Shown here: positions 53,301 to 63,167 of the stretch, piece by piece
Layout: each line of letters starts with the position of its first letter
Numbering within the stretch: the first letter of the stretch is position 1
Assembly (NCBI RefSeq): GCF_015223355.1
Contig: NZ_JADFFK010000011.1
Span: 124,001 to 188,000 of the forward strand
Direction of reading: 5' to 3'
Source of the DNA: Salipiger mangrovisoli
GTDB taxonomy: Bacteria; Pseudomonadota; Alphaproteobacteria; Rhodobacterales; Rhodobacteraceae
DNA: 64,000 bases
Position numbers and translations under genes: made by a program
Notes under the pieces: model-generated
Database searches by the model: none
Seen by the model: the letters and a program-made list of their open reading frames with translations, nothing else
Told to the model about the DNA's origin: nothing

Positions 53301-54335
53301 TCACTCGACGGGCGAAATCGGATCGCTTGGGGCCTGCAGGTTGCCCCAGAACCTGGAGTCGTCGACATTCCCGGCGGTGATCGCGGCGCCGGGGATCTTG
53401 ATGTTCGGACCCCAGTCCTCGATCGTCACCACCGACTCCAGCCCCAGCACGTCATAGGTGCCCGGCGCGATCTCCTCGCCGTTCACCACCTTGTCGGCGA
53501 ACATCGCCAGCGCCGCGGCCTGTGCGAAGAGCGGCTGCTCGACCTCGACCTGCTCCCAGCCCTGCCTGATCAGGTCGAGCCCGACCGGCGCGCCGTTCGA
53601 CGAGACCAGCATGACGTCTCCCGGCTGCTTGCCCGCCGCCTCGAGCGAGGCCACGGCCGCCACCGCAAGATGCGCTGCATGGACGAAGATCAGGTCGATG
53701 TCGGGCGTCGCCAACAGCTCATCGGCAACGATGGAGCCAGCGTTGGACGCCTCCCATTGCATGGCGGGATGGGTGATGATCTCGACGTCGGTGCCGTCCA
53801 TCATCTCCTCGAAGCCCTTCTGGATATCCAATGTGTAGGGGTCGCCCGGATCGCCCAGCACCTGAAGGATCTTGCCCGAGACCGCTCCCTTCTTCTCGGT
53901 CAGCAGCCGCTTGATCTCATCGGCGGCCACATGGCCGATCTCGATGGTGCCGGCGACCGAGGTCAGGTCCGAGACGGTCGAGGTGATCTGCCGGTCGAAC
54001 TGCATCACCGGGATGCCCGCCGCTCGTGCCTCCTCGATCGAGGGGGTGAGCGCATTGAAGTCCACCGCGGCGAGGACGATCGCCGCCGGCTTGAGAAGGA
54101 TCGTGTCGGCCATCTGGCTTTGCTGCACGTCGGTCTTGTTGTCGGCGTTCAGCGTTACCACCTCGTAGCCGACATCCTTGAAGAAGCTCTCGATCGCGTC
54201 GACCGAAGTGGTCTGGAACTCGTCCAGCAGTGTCGGGACCATATAGTAGACGGTCCCCTTGTCCTGGGCCTGGGCGGATGATGCCAACGCGACGGCTGCC
54301 GCCGCGCCCATGAGATATCGTCGTGTCATCTTCAT
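53301..54335 (-). CDS. sugar ABC transporter periplasmic binding protein (second system)
   Basis: A 344-residue periplasmic protein with a signal peptide (about 1-24, '[20 protein letters not shown]' then AQAQ). The RR could make it a Tat substrate. Family-1 sugar-binding features are '[18 protein letters not shown]', 'VMQFDRQI' and '[19 protein letters not shown]'. It differs clearly from the first system's binding protein, so the ligand is probably different. Confidence 0.88.
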   Translation of the reverse strand: MKMTRRYLMGAAAAVALASSAQAQDKGTVYYMVPTLLDEFQTTSVDAIESFFKDVGYEVVTLNADNKTDVQQSQMADTILLKPAAIVLAAVDFNALTPSIEEARAAGIPVMQFDRQITSTVSDLTSVAGTIEIGHVAADEIKRLLTEKKGAVSGKILQVLGDPGDPYTLDIQKGFEEMMDGTDVEIITHPAMQWEASNAGSIVADELLATPDIDLIFVHAAHLAVAAVASLEAAGKQPGDVMLVSSNGAPVGLDLIRQGWEQVEVEQPLFAQAAALAMFADKVVNGEEIAPGTYDVLGLESVVTIEDWGPNIKIPGAAITAGNVDDSRFWGNLQAPSDPISPVE

Positions 54336-54340
54336 CGTCG

Positions 54341-55144
54341 TCAGTCCTCTTCCTGTTGGACCGGGATATGATCCAGCTTGGCCGTGTCCCTCCCGGCTAG
54401 GGACAAGGTTCCCCCGGTGATCAGCTCGACGGCGTGATCCGGGGTTGTCTTTGCGGTTTCGATGTCGCCGGCGACCCGGCCGTGACGGATCACGACGATC
54501 CGGTCGGCGACCTGGAAGGCCTGCGCCATGATGTGGGTGATGACGATCACGCCGACGCCGCGGGCCGCAACGTCGCGGATCATCTTCAGCCCGCGCGCGG
54601 TCTGTTCGACCCCCAGCGCGGCGAAGGGCTCGTCGAGCAGCACCAGCTTGCCGCCGAAATGCACGAAACGGTTCAGCTCGATCGCCTGGCGCTGCCCGCC
54701 CGACAGATGCTCGACGTTGGTGCGCAGCGAGGGGATGCGCGTGCCCGCGTCCGAGATCGCCTTGCCGGTGACGCGCTCCATTTCCTTTTCCTGGAGGATC
54801 GGGATGCCGCAGACCTTGCGGGTGATTTCGCGACCCATGAAGAAATTCGCCACGACATCGACGTTCAGGCACAGCGAAAGGTCCTGGTAGACGGTTTCGA
54901 TTCCGGCCGCCTTGGCCTCGGAAGGGTCGGTGAAATGACGCTCCTGGCCGTCGAAGCGTATGCTGCCCGAGGTGGGTTTCAGCCCGCCCGAGATGATCTT
55001 GACCAGGGTGGACTTGCCCGCGCCATTGTCGCCGAGCAGCGCCACGACCTCGCCCGCGCGCACATCCATGTCGATGCCGCGCAACGCCTGCACGGCACCG
55101 TAGTTGCGGGTGATGGCGCTCAGGCTGAGAAGCGGCTCGGTCAT
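54341..55144 (-). CDS. sugar ABC transporter ATPase, single-domain (second system)
   Basis: A 267-residue ATPase with Walker A 'GDNGAGKST', signature '[17 protein letters not shown]' and Walker B '[12 protein letters not shown]'. It is single-domain like the first system's ATPase. The second part of the signature helix (IELNRF in place of IAIARA) is unusual but keeps LSGGQ intact. It overlaps the ROK regulator gene by four bases and lies five bases before the binding-protein gene. Confidence 0.88.
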   Translation of the reverse strand: MTEPLLSLSAITRNYGAVQALRGIDMDVRAGEVVALLGDNGAGKSTLVKIISGGLKPTSGSIRFDGQERHFTDPSEAKAAGIETVYQDLSLCLNVDVVANFFMGREITRKVCGIPILQEKEMERVTGKAISDAGTRIPSLRTNVEHLSGGQRQAIELNRFVHFGGKLVLLDEPFAALGVEQTARGLKMIRDVAARGVGVIVITHIMAQAFQVADRIVVIRHGRVAGDIETAKTTPDHAVELITGGTLSLAGRDTAKLDHIPVQQEED

Positions 55145-56319
55145 CGGGTCTCTCTTTCCATCCGGCTGGAGAACAGGTCGGGCGCGGCGTCCCTGCCGCT
55201 GCGGTCGGGCGGGGTTTCGCCCGGTGCGAAGACGCGGTTGACGGCGAGCGAGGCGGCCCCCCGGATGACCGCGTCGGACCCCGCCAGTGAGGGGACGATC
55301 CGCGGCACCTTGCGGTCCGAGCGCGCGCCCAGCGACACGGGAAGATCGTCCGCGAGCGCGAGCAGGCGGGCGAGCAGCCCGTCGGGAGCCTGTCCGCCCA
55401 GCACGATGGTTTCGGGCTCGTACATGTTCTCTATCGTGACGATGGCGGCGCAGAAGATCGGGCGGATTTCGTCGAGCCAGGCGGCTTCGCCGATCTCGGG
55501 CACGCGGCGGTCGTAGGCCTCCAGCGAGAAGTAGCGCTCGAGACAGCCGCGGTTGCCGCAGGAGCAAGGCTCGCCGTTCAGCACGATCGGGATGTGACCG
55601 ATTTCCGAGGCATTGCCATGCGCGCCCCGCATGACCTGGTTGTTGTAGATCATCGCGCCACCAAGTCCGACGCCCATGTAGAGATAGAAGAAATCGCGAA
55701 ACTCCGTGCCCCGGCCGAACAGCCGCTCGCCATGGGCGGCGGCCGACATGTCGCCATCTACGAAGGTCGGGTAGGGCAGTGTGTCGTGCAGCCCCTCGCG
55801 GATGTCGGCCTCGCTCCAACCCTCCATGGTGGTCGAGCCGACGAAGCTCATCGCCTCGATCCCGAAGGGACCTGGCAGCGAGATGCCGACGCCGAGGATC
55901 CGCTCCTCTGCATGGCCCGATGCCAGGTCATCGACCAGTTCGCGGATCGCTCCGAAGGCCTGTTTCGCCGAGAGACGCGAGGCCGCCACCCGGCGACCCG
56001 AGACCAGGTTGCCTGCCAGGTCCATCAAGCCGGCCTCGAGCCCGCGCGGCGAGATCGAGACCCCGATCGCAAAGGCACCTTCGGGGGCAATCTCGAAGCA
56101 GGGGGCCGGGAAGCCGCGGCCCTTGCGCGCGCCTGGCCGCAGGCTGAGAAAGCCGTGATCGAGCAGTTCTGAGGTGATCGTCGAGACCGTCTGGGTCGTC
56201 AGTCCGACGCGCCGTGCAATGTCCGCGCGCGAAATTGGTCCATGCTGCCGGATTGCCTCGAGCACCGTCCGGCGGTTGTGCGGCCGTGCCTGCCCCTGGT
56301 TCGTGCCCGATAGCGCCAA
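55141..56319 (-). CDS. ROK family transcriptional regulator
   Basis: A 392-residue NagC/XylR-type regulator. The N-terminal winged helix (about 15-60) contains '[20 protein letters not shown]'. The sugar-kinase-like ROK domain follows, with '[12 protein letters not shown]', '[11 protein letters not shown]' and the zinc cysteine cluster '[12 protein letters not shown]'. It heads the operon ahead of its transporter and should respond to the transported sugar or its phosphate. An AT-rich palindrome lies 37 bases upstream. Confidence 0.9.
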   Translation of the reverse strand: MALSGTNQGQARPHNRRTVLEAIRQHGPISRADIARRVGLTTQTVSTITSELLDHGFLSLRPGARKGRGFPAPCFEIAPEGAFAIGVSISPRGLEAGLMDLAGNLVSGRRVAASRLSAKQAFGAIRELVDDLASGHAEERILGVGISLPGPFGIEAMSFVGSTTMEGWSEADIREGLHDTLPYPTFVDGDMSAAAHGERLFGRGTEFRDFFYLYMGVGLGGAMIYNNQVMRGAHGNASEIGHIPIVLNGEPCSCGNRGCLERYFSLEAYDRRVPEIGEAAWLDEIRPIFCAAIVTIENMYEPETIVLGGQAPDGLLARLLALADDLPVSLGARSDRKVPRIVPSLAGSDAVIRGAASLAVNRVFAPGETPPDRSGRDAAPDLFSSRMERETR

Positions 56320-56355
56320 GTGCTCCCCTTTCGGGATCGGAAAGTTAAGTCATGT

Positions 56356-56377
56356 AAATTGAATGGTCATTTGATTT
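56356..56377. promoter_or_regulatory. candidate operator upstream of ROK regulator operon
   Basis: An imperfect palindrome, AAATTGAATG-GT-CATTTGATTT (8 of 10 pairs), stands out as an AT-rich patch between the hydrolase stop and the ROK start. AT-rich palindromes of this size are usual for ROK regulators, so autoregulation is likely. Confidence 0.5.
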
Positions 56378-56380
56378 GAT

Positions 56381-57268
56381 CTAATGGCGCGCATTCAGGG
56401 GGATTCTGTCAACTGTAAAGTTGCGCCGCCGGGCATGCGCACGCCGAACCGTACGAAATCGGGCGAATTTGATGCGCCGTTTCGAACCAGCCTGAGCCAC
56501 TGCCAGCAGCCCACCGCGCTTTTCACCTCGCGTCTGCCCCGTTCCAGCGCCTTGCTGCCGCGGGCTTCCGTCCGGCAGGCGGGCCTCGATCCAACCCACG
56601 ATGTCTCCCAGCACCTGTTCCTTGCCGATGTCGTTCAGCAAGTCGTGGAAATGCCCGTCGTAGAGCTTCAGGGTCTTGTCCTTCGAGCCTGCATTGGTGA
56701 GGAAAAACTCGCTGCCCCGGCAGACCGTCGCGCGATCCTCGGTGCCATGCAGGATGAGCACCGGCAGGGCGATCCGCGCGAAACTGTCATGCAGCCTCTC
56801 GCCCGAGAGAACCAGCGCGGCCACCGTCGCGGCGGGCTGGCGCTCGTCCTTGGTCAGCGGGTCCGCTTCGAGTACGTGGAGGGCCTCGGGATCGCAGGTG
56901 AAATCCTTCCTCTTCAGCGTTAGGACGCCAAGCTTTCGTGCCAGATGACTGAGCCCCCTGACCGCTGAAAGCACGACTCCGGGGGCGGGCACCTGAAACG
57001 CGAAGCTCTCGCGGATAAATCCGTCGATCTCGTCCGGGTGGTCGAGCGCGTAGGTGCAGCAGATGACGCCGCCGGCGCTGTGGCCAAGCACAAAGAGCGG
57101 CACATCCGGGTGACGCGAGCGCGCGATCTGGAGCAGCCCGCGCAGGTCTGCCACAGAGTCCGCGATGTCCTCGACGTAGAACCTCTCACTGTCGGACAGG
57201 TCGCGTCCACGCAGGTCAAGCGCAAGCCGTGAACCCAAGCCCGGCGAGCCGATCCCCGGTCCAGCCAT
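56381..57268 (-). pseudogene. alpha/beta hydrolase (monoacylglycerol lipase-like), N-terminally truncated
   Basis: The 295-residue frame has the nucleophile elbow 'LGHSAGG', a late 'LILHGTEDRATVC' strand with the acid, and 'LYDGHFHDLLND' with the histidine. The normal first 60 or so residues, with the HG oxyanion motif, are missing: homology begins abruptly at 'LALDLRGRDLSDSERFYVED'. About 65 basic residues past the domain look like read-through of an ancestral stop. Next to other damaged genes, it is probably a pseudogene, though an expressed fragment cannot be excluded. Confidence 0.6.
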
Positions 57269-57426
57269 ATTGCCCGCCGTGCGAGTTTACCCCGCGAGAC
57301 ATCGCGACAACCGCCCTCGGCTCGCCCGAAGCGGGCCACCTCCGCATGTGGATGCGCGTACTCCCTGCAGAGATGAAGTCTCCTCAGGTCATCCGGTCCG
57401 CTCCCGAGCTGTCGCATCCCTCGGAT

Positions 57427-57648
57427 GCGGTGACCGCCAAGTCCTTCCGCGAGACCGTTGGCCTGTCACCCTATCAATGGGTACTCCGGCCGCGGGTGGC
57501 GCAGGCGCGGCAACTGCTGCTGATGACAAAGCTGCCGCTGGTCGAGATCGCGCTGAGCTGCGGGTTTTCGGACCACAACCATTTTACCCGCATCTTCATA
57601 AGGCTGGAGGGAATATCTCCGGGACGCTTGCGGCGGCGCGGGCAATGA
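57427..57648 (+). pseudogene. AraC family regulator, C-terminal fragment
   Basis: Only the second half of an AraC DNA-binding domain is present: 'KSFRETVGLSPYQWVLRPRV', 'LPLVEIALSCGFSDHNHFTR' and 'LEGISPGRLRR'. The first helix-turn-helix and the effector domain are absent. The frame upstream (to 57229) shows no regulator-like sequence. It looks like the remnant of a deletion whose other edge also removed the start of the divergent hydrolase gene. Confidence 0.7.
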
Positions 57649-57827
57649 GCGGGCGCGTGCCACGATGTGCGCAGCGGGAACAGCGCAACAGCCGAGACAG
57701 GTCGGCCAACCGCCTTTCGCGGCATCGGACAGCGACGGGCCATTCGGTGCGCCGCTCGCTCGACGCGGACGAGCGCCGGTTACGGCGCGATGTCGACGAT
57801 CTGCCTGCCTGTTCCTGGAGGTGCGTG

Positions 57828-59243
57828 ATGGACAGTCTTGGCCCTGACCTGCGGCAGATGCAGCGCACCCCGCTGCATCCCGAGCCTATCGCGGCGCTGC
57901 GCGCGCCGGGCGCGGAGGTGCGTTTTGAAGCTGGAGCGCGGATCGCACGGCTCGTCGATCCTGCCGACCGGTTTCTGTTCGTGCTCGAGGACGAGGTCGA
58001 GATGCTGCATCCCTACGCCGGGACGCCGCTGACGCTGATCGGCGCGGATCAGGACGAGGCGCTGCGCCGGATCGAGGAGTTCGCCGGACGCAATCGCATC
58101 CCGCTGCGCTCGTTCAACCTTGCCGGTACCCAGTCCAAGGCGATTGCCCGCGACTGCGGGATCGCGCCCGGTGTGCCGGCCGTTGTCTTCGGCGAAGGGG
58201 ACATGATCGAGGTGCCAAAGCCGCTCAAGGTGGCGCAGCGCCTCGGGCTCGATCTCCGGGCCGATCCGGGCCAGGTCTTCGATGCGCTGATCGTCGGTGG
58301 CGGTCCCGCCGGGGTTGCGGTCGCCGTCGATGCGGGGGCCGAGCGCCTGCGCGCGCTGGTCATCGAGGAACTGGCCATCGGCGGGCAGGCGGGCACTTCC
58401 AGCCGGATCGAGAACTACATGGGGGTCCCCACCGGCATCAGCGGTGCCGACCTGATCTGGCGCGGCGAGGTGCAGGCGCTGAAGTTCGGCACCCGCTTTG
58501 CCTGGCCGCGGTGGGTCACGCGGCTTGAGCGGCAGAAGGACGGCCTGTTCTGCGCCACGCTCGACTGCCGGACCCGTGTCTGCGCGCGCGCGGTGGTCGT
58601 GGCTCGTGGCCACCGGCGTGCAGTATCGCCAGATTGCGGGGCCGGGGATGACGCGCTTCGCGGGCAGGGGCGTCTACCATGCCGTGACCGAGATCGGGGC
58701 CCGCCATTGCCGCGATGCACAGGCGGTGGTGGTCGGCGGCGGCAATTCCGCCGGACAGGCGGCGATGTTCCTGACGCGCGGCGAGCCACCTTCACCTGCT
58801 GGCGCGCGGGACCTCTCTGGCCGTGTCGATGTCCCACCACCTCTCCAGCAGACTTGCAGCAGATCCCCGCGTCAGCGTCCATCTGGAAAGCCGGACTTGC
58901 GGCGTTGCCGGTAAGGACCGGCTCGAGGAGGTCACGATTGAAACCCGTGGTGCCGGGGCGCTGGCGCATTCCGGCCTGCGCGGTCTTCGTCACGGCCGGG
59001 GCCGCGCCGAACTGCCGCTGGCTCGGCGATTTGGTCACGCTGGACGCGGGCGGGTACATTGTGACGGGTGCTGCCGCCCGGCGCGACCTGTCGTTCGAGA
59101 CGACGCAGCCGGGCATCTTCGCCGTCGGCGACATCCGTGCAGGATCGGTCAAGCGCGTGGCCTCGACGGTGGGCGAGCGATCGGTGGTGGTGCCCGAGGT
59201 CTGGCGTCACCTCGCCGAACCACCTGCGCGGGGGCGGTCCTGA
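57828..59243 (+). pseudogene. cNMP-binding/thioredoxin-reductase-like FAD oxidoreductase, multiply frameshifted
   Basis: Homology runs through three frames. Frame one (ATG 57828, GGAGG site) gives part of a cyclic-nucleotide-binding domain, a thioredoxin-like segment and the FAD site 'DALIVGGGPAGVAVA'. A 7-bp tandem duplication (CGTGGCT/CGTGGCC, 58598-58611) shifts it to frame two ('GVQYRQIAGPGMTRF', 'VVVGGGNSAGQAAMFL'). A 2-bp loss near 58781 shifts it to frame three ('SMSHHLSSRLAADPRVSV'). A third shift near 58945-58963 restores frame one to the end ('GIFAVGDIRAGSVKRVA'). About 90 residues between the first two domains also seem deleted. Confidence 0.82.
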
Positions 59244-59521
59244 CGGTGCGGCCGCTGCGCCGCGCCGCCGGTGGTGGCCCCGCTGCGCCGCCCGCGTCGG
59301 CGCTCACGTCCGGTGGATCGCCGAGCCGGGCCGATGGCAGTTTTTTTCGCCGGGTGCGCATGGTCTGGAACAGACCGATCGCGGGCGGGTCCGGCAAAAT
59401 TCGCCGGAATTCGCCGGAATTCGTCTCCGGCAGCCACGCAATGCGTCGACCGAAGACGCGCGGGCTGCTACCTCTTCGGCGGCGGGCGCGTTCCGCGCCA
59501 AGCGAGGACAGGAGGCGAGCC
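59244..59521 (+). other. non-coding gap with short tandem repeat
   Basis: About 278 bases between the oxidoreductase pseudogene and the dioxygenase gene. I see no gene. Two and a third copies of the 10-base unit TCGCCGGAAT lie at 59401-59423. The promoter of the downstream pair should be here, but no clear box stands out. Confidence 0.4.
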
Positions 59522-60442
59522 ATGCCCCAAGGTGCGATACCCGGACTTCACCATGTCACGTCCATCTGCAGCGACCCGCAGGCAAATCTCGATTTCTATG
59601 CGGGATGCCTCGGCCAGCGGCTGGTCAAGAAGACCGTCAATTTCGACGCGCCGGACACCTATCATCTCTACTACGGTGACACGGCGGGGAGCCCAGGCAC
59701 GCTGATGACCTTCTTTCCCTTCACCGATGCGGGACCCGGCCGGGCCGGTCCCGGCATGGCCAGCGCCGTGGCCTATGCGGTGCCGGGGCAGAGTTTCGAG
59801 GGATGGATGGAGCGGCTCGCGCTTGCCGCGGTGGATTTCGACGGGCCGGTCGAGCGCTTCGGCGCGCGGATGCTCCTGCTGCGCGACGCCGATGGCGCGC
59901 CGGTCGAGTTGATCGAAACGGAGGCCTCCGGCGAGGCGCTGGCGGGGCTTCACTCGGTGACGCTCTGGGAGGCTGATCCCGATGTCACGGCACGCGTGCT
60001 GACCGAGCACTTCGGCTACAGTGCCGCGGGTGGCGAGACGACCGGCGGTGTCGAACGGCTGCGCTTCGTCGCGCAGGGGGCGGGGCGCGGATCGGTGATC
60101 GACATTATCCGCTCTGACGCGCCGACATTGCCCCGCAGCGGCGCGGGCACCATTCACCAAGTCGCCTTCCGCGCCGAAAGCGACGAGGTCCAGCTGGACT
60201 GGCACGACCGCCTCGCCAGCGCCGGTTTCGACGTGACCCCGGTGATCGACCGGCAATATTTCAACGCGGTCTACTTCCGCGAGCCGGGCGGCGTGCTGTT
60301 CGAGATCGCCACCGATCCGCCGGGCTTTGCGGTGGACGAGGCTCCCGAGGCCCTTGGCAGCGGGCTCAAGCTGCCGGCGCAATACGAGCCGATCCGCGAT
60401 CGGCTCGAGCGCGTCCTGCCCGAGCTGAGGCCGGTGCGATGA
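59522..60442 (+). CDS. ring-cleaving dioxygenase / VOC family protein, MhqO-like
   Basis: A 306-residue protein of two vicinal-oxygen-chelate repeats. The start 'GLHHVTSICSDPQANLDFYA' and the second-module 'TIHQVAFRAE' and 'YFREPGGVLFEIATDPPGF' supply His and Glu metal ligands. MhqO-type proteins are linked to quinone/hydroquinone detoxification. The ATG has GAGGACAGGAGG upstream. Coupling to an MhqD-like hydrolase by a four-base overlap strengthens the assignment. Confidence 0.82.
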   Translation: MPQGAIPGLHHVTSICSDPQANLDFYAGCLGQRLVKKTVNFDAPDTYHLYYGDTAGSPGTLMTFFPFTDAGPGRAGPGMASAVAYAVPGQSFEGWMERLALAAVDFDGPVERFGARMLLLRDADGAPVELIETEASGEALAGLHSVTLWEADPDVTARVLTEHFGYSAAGGETTGGVERLRFVAQGAGRGSVIDIIRSDAPTLPRSGAGTIHQVAFRAESDEVQLDWHDRLASAGFDVTPVIDRQYFNAVYFREPGGVLFEIATDPPGFAVDEAPEALGSGLKLPAQYEPIRDRLERVLPELRPVR

Positions 60443-61098
60443 GGCGCGCGGGTGCTCCGGCCAGCAAGGCCAGCGCCGGGCTGGTGCTGGTGCACGGTCG
60501 CGGCAGTTCAGCAGCGGACATGCTGGGGCTGGGCGAGGCATTGGCGCTGCCGCAGGTGGCGCTTCTGGCACCAGAGGCACCGGGGCGCTCCTGGTGGCCG
60601 ACAAGTTTCCTGGCTCCCAGTGCAGAGATCGCGCCCTGGCTCGACCGCGGCCTTGCCGCCGTCCGGAACAGCATCGCCGCACTCGAGGAGGAAGGGCTGG
60701 CGCGCAGCGCGATCTGCCTGCTCGGCTTCAGCCAAGGCGGCTGTCTGGCGCTGGAGTTCGCAGCACGCGAAGGGCAGGGTCTTTCCGCGGTTTTCTGCCA
60801 TTCCGGCGCGTTGGTCGGCACCGGTGACGACGCGGGCCCGCCGAGCGAAGCGCTCTACGGCTTTGCGCCCAAGCGCTTCGACTACCCGGACCACGTGGAT
60901 GGCCTGCGGATCGACATGAGTTGCCACGAGCGCGATCCGCATATCCCGCTGGCCCGTTTTGCCCAAAGCACGGCGCGCTTGCAGGAATTGGGGGCCGATG
61001 TGACGCAAAGGGTTTACCCCGGAGCCGGGCATTCGCTGCGGCAGGAAGACGTGAACGCGCTGCGTGGCTGGCTCAACCGCGCAGCGCCGCAGGTCTGA
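60439..61098 (+). CDS. MhqD-like alpha/beta hydrolase (phospholipase/carboxylesterase family)
   Basis: A 219-residue serine hydrolase. 'LVLVHGRGSSAADML' holds the oxyanion HG, 'LLGFSQGGCLALEFA' the nucleophile, and 'PGAGHSLRQEDV' the catalytic histidine. In Bacillus, mhqO and mhqD are induced by methylhydroquinone and electrophile stress; the gene pair here matches that arrangement. The substrate is unproven. Confidence 0.82.
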   Translation: MRRAGAPASKASAGLVLVHGRGSSAADMLGLGEALALPQVALLAPEAPGRSWWPTSFLAPSAEIAPWLDRGLAAVRNSIAALEEEGLARSAICLLGFSQGGCLALEFAAREGQGLSAVFCHSGALVGTGDDAGPPSEALYGFAPKRFDYPDHVDGLRIDMSCHERDPHIPLARFAQSTARLQELGADVTQRVYPGAGHSLRQEDVNALRGWLNRAAPQV

Positions 61099-61204
61099 TC
61101 CAAGCGCCGGGCAATGTGGGCGCGCCCGCAGTTGCGGAAAGCTTGACTCTCGGCCTTGCGCGCGTCCCTGTCGGCTCCGAAGACATCACCAGGCAGGAGC
61201 GCAG

Positions 61205-62442
61205 ATGCCACAGGATTTCGACCGGGAGCTCGAGGGCGGCTGGTCCGCTACGCGGCCATCGACAGCCAGAGCGACGAGGATTCCCCCAGCTCTCCCAGCA
61301 CCGCGATCCAACTCGACCTTCTTCGGCTGCTCGAAACCGAACTTGCCGCCATGGGCGCGCAGGACGTGCGGCTGACCGATTACGGTGTGGTGCTGGCGAC
61401 CATCCCCGGCACGGTGCCCGGCCCTACGATCGGCTTTCTGGCGCATGTGGACACCGCGCCGCAGTTCAACGCCAGCGGCGTGAAACCGCGGGTGATCCGG
61501 GGCTACAACGGCGGCGAGATCACCTTCCCCGACGATCCTGCGCTGCGGCTCTCGCCCGAGGATTTCCCCTATCTGGCGGAAAAGCAGGGCCATGACATCA
61601 TCACCGCGTCGGGCACCACGCTGCTGGGCGCCGATGACAAGGCCGGTGTCGCGATCATCATGACTGCCGTGCGCCACCTGCTGTCCACCCCCGATATTCC
61701 GCACGGCCCGATCCGCATCGCCTTCACCCCCGACGAGGAAATCGGCCGCGGCGTTTCACCGGCGCTGCCGGAGGATCTGGGGGCGGAGTTCGCCTATACG
61801 TTCGACGGTGGCCGCGTCGGCGAGATCGAGGAAGAGACCTTTTCGGCCGATGCCGCCGAGGTCACGGTCACCGGCGTGTCGATCCACCCCGGCTTCGCCA
61901 AGGACAAGATGGTGAATGCCACGCATCTGGCCGCGAAGATCGTCCAGACGCTGCCGCAGGCGGTGATGACCCCCGAAACCACCAGCGGTCGCGAGGGCTT
62001 CGTGCATGTCACCGACATGACCGGCGGCTCGTCGGAGATGAAAATCCGGCTGATCCTGCGCGACTTCGAGCGCGACGGTCTCGCGGCCAAGGGCGCGCTG
62101 CTGCGTCAGGTCTGCGAGGCGGTGCAGGCCACCGAGCCGCGCGCCACGATCACCTGCGAGATCCGGCCGCAGTACCGCAACATGCGCTACTGGCTGGAGG
62201 ACGACACGCGGCCGATCGATCTAGCGCGCGCGGCCTGCCGGGCGCTCGACCTCGAGCCGGTGTCGATCCCCATCCGCGGCGGCACCGACGGCTCGCGGCT
62301 GACCGAGATGGGCGTGCCGACGCCGAACCTATTCACCGGCATGCAGAACATCCACGGACCGCTGGAATGGATCTCTGTACAGGACATGGCTGTCGCCACC
62401 GAGTTGTGCCTGACGCTCTGCCAGCTGGCGGCAGGCGACTGA
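61205..62442 (+). pseudogene. pepT: peptidase T (aminotripeptidase), frameshift near codon 11
   Basis: From about 61240 onward the frame encodes a complete M20B peptidase: 'AHVDTAP', 'GADDKAGVAIIM', 'FTPDEEIGRGV', 'VTGVSIHPG' and 'GGTDGSRLTEMG', with all expected zinc-site regions. The natural start (ATG 61205, AGGAG site, 'MPQDFDRELE') is one frame away; one base appears lost at 61234-61240. The only in-frame alternative start is a TTG at 61156 without a binding site. It may be a true pseudogene, a sequencing error or a weakly expressed variant. Confidence 0.75.
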
Positions 62443-62627
62443 GCCGACCGGGGGCTGCGCGCGTCTTGAAGGTGCGCAGCCCCGTCGCGCAGGCCGGACC
62501 AAAGGCCGGGGATCTCGGAGGTCGCGCGGCGCGTACTGAATTTCCGCGCAGCGGGTGCGATATATTCTATTCCTGTCAGGGCACCGCGATGCGCTAGGGC
62601 TCGCACGATCCAGAGACAGGAGTGGTC

Positions 62628-63104
62628 ATGAAAGACGACGATCTAAGGCATTTGCGCGAAACGATCCGCATCGCGCACCAAAGCCGCGAAGCCGGAAATC
62701 ACCCCTTTGGCGCGATGCTTGTCGGGCCGGACGGTGCGGTGCTGATCCGGCGGGGCAATGCCTACGGCGAAGACCGGGGCGTGGGGCACGCCGAATTGCT
62801 GGTCGCGCAGGAGGCCAGCCGGCTCTATGCGCCAGAGGTCCTCGAAGGCTGCACGCTTTACACCTCGGTCGAACCTTGCTGCATGTGCGCCGGGGCCTGC
62901 TACTGGGCGGGGATCGGCACGGTTGTCTACGGCATGACCGAAAAGCGCCTGGCGGTTCTGACCGGCGACAACCCCGAGAACCTCACGCTCGATCTGTCCT
63001 GCGAGACGGTTTTCGCGGCGGGGCAGCGCAGGGTCGAGACGCGCGGCCCCTTTCCAGAGATCGAGGAAGAGGTCGCCGAGGGGCATCGCGGGTTCTGGCA
63101 ATAG
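62628..63104 (+). CDS. nucleoside/guanine deaminase family protein
   Basis: A 158-residue zinc deaminase of the cytidine/deoxycytidylate deaminase superfamily. 'HAELLVAQEA' supplies the zinc histidine and proton-shuttle glutamate, and 'SVEPCCMCAGACYW' the cysteines. The 'FGAMLVGPDGAVLIRRGNAY' N-terminus and overall length fit guanine deaminase or related base deaminases more than tRNA adenosine deaminase. I prefer the ATG at 62628, five bases after AGGAG, over the GTG at 62622, which overlaps that site. Confidence 0.85.
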   Translation: MKDDDLRHLRETIRIAHQSREAGNHPFGAMLVGPDGAVLIRRGNAYGEDRGVGHAELLVAQEASRLYAPEVLEGCTLYTSVEPCCMCAGACYWAGIGTVVYGMTEKRLAVLTGDNPENLTLDLSCETVFAAGQRRVETRGPFPEIEEEVAEGHRGFWQ

Positions 63105-63167
63105 TGGCCCGGCCCAGTGATCGGGCCAGGCCGGTCGCTGTGCACCCCGCTCGACCGCGCCGGGTGC

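Noticed and set aside
57270-57827. Single long fusion gene joining the AraC fragment region to the FAD oxidoreductase
   Set aside because: The upstream part of that frame is out of register with the AraC homology and shows no family resemblance; the oxidoreductase has its own start with GGAGG at 57828.
59401-59423. Short 10-base tandem repeat as a CRISPR or regulatory array
   Set aside because: Only two and a third copies with no spacers; best seen as a small slippage product.
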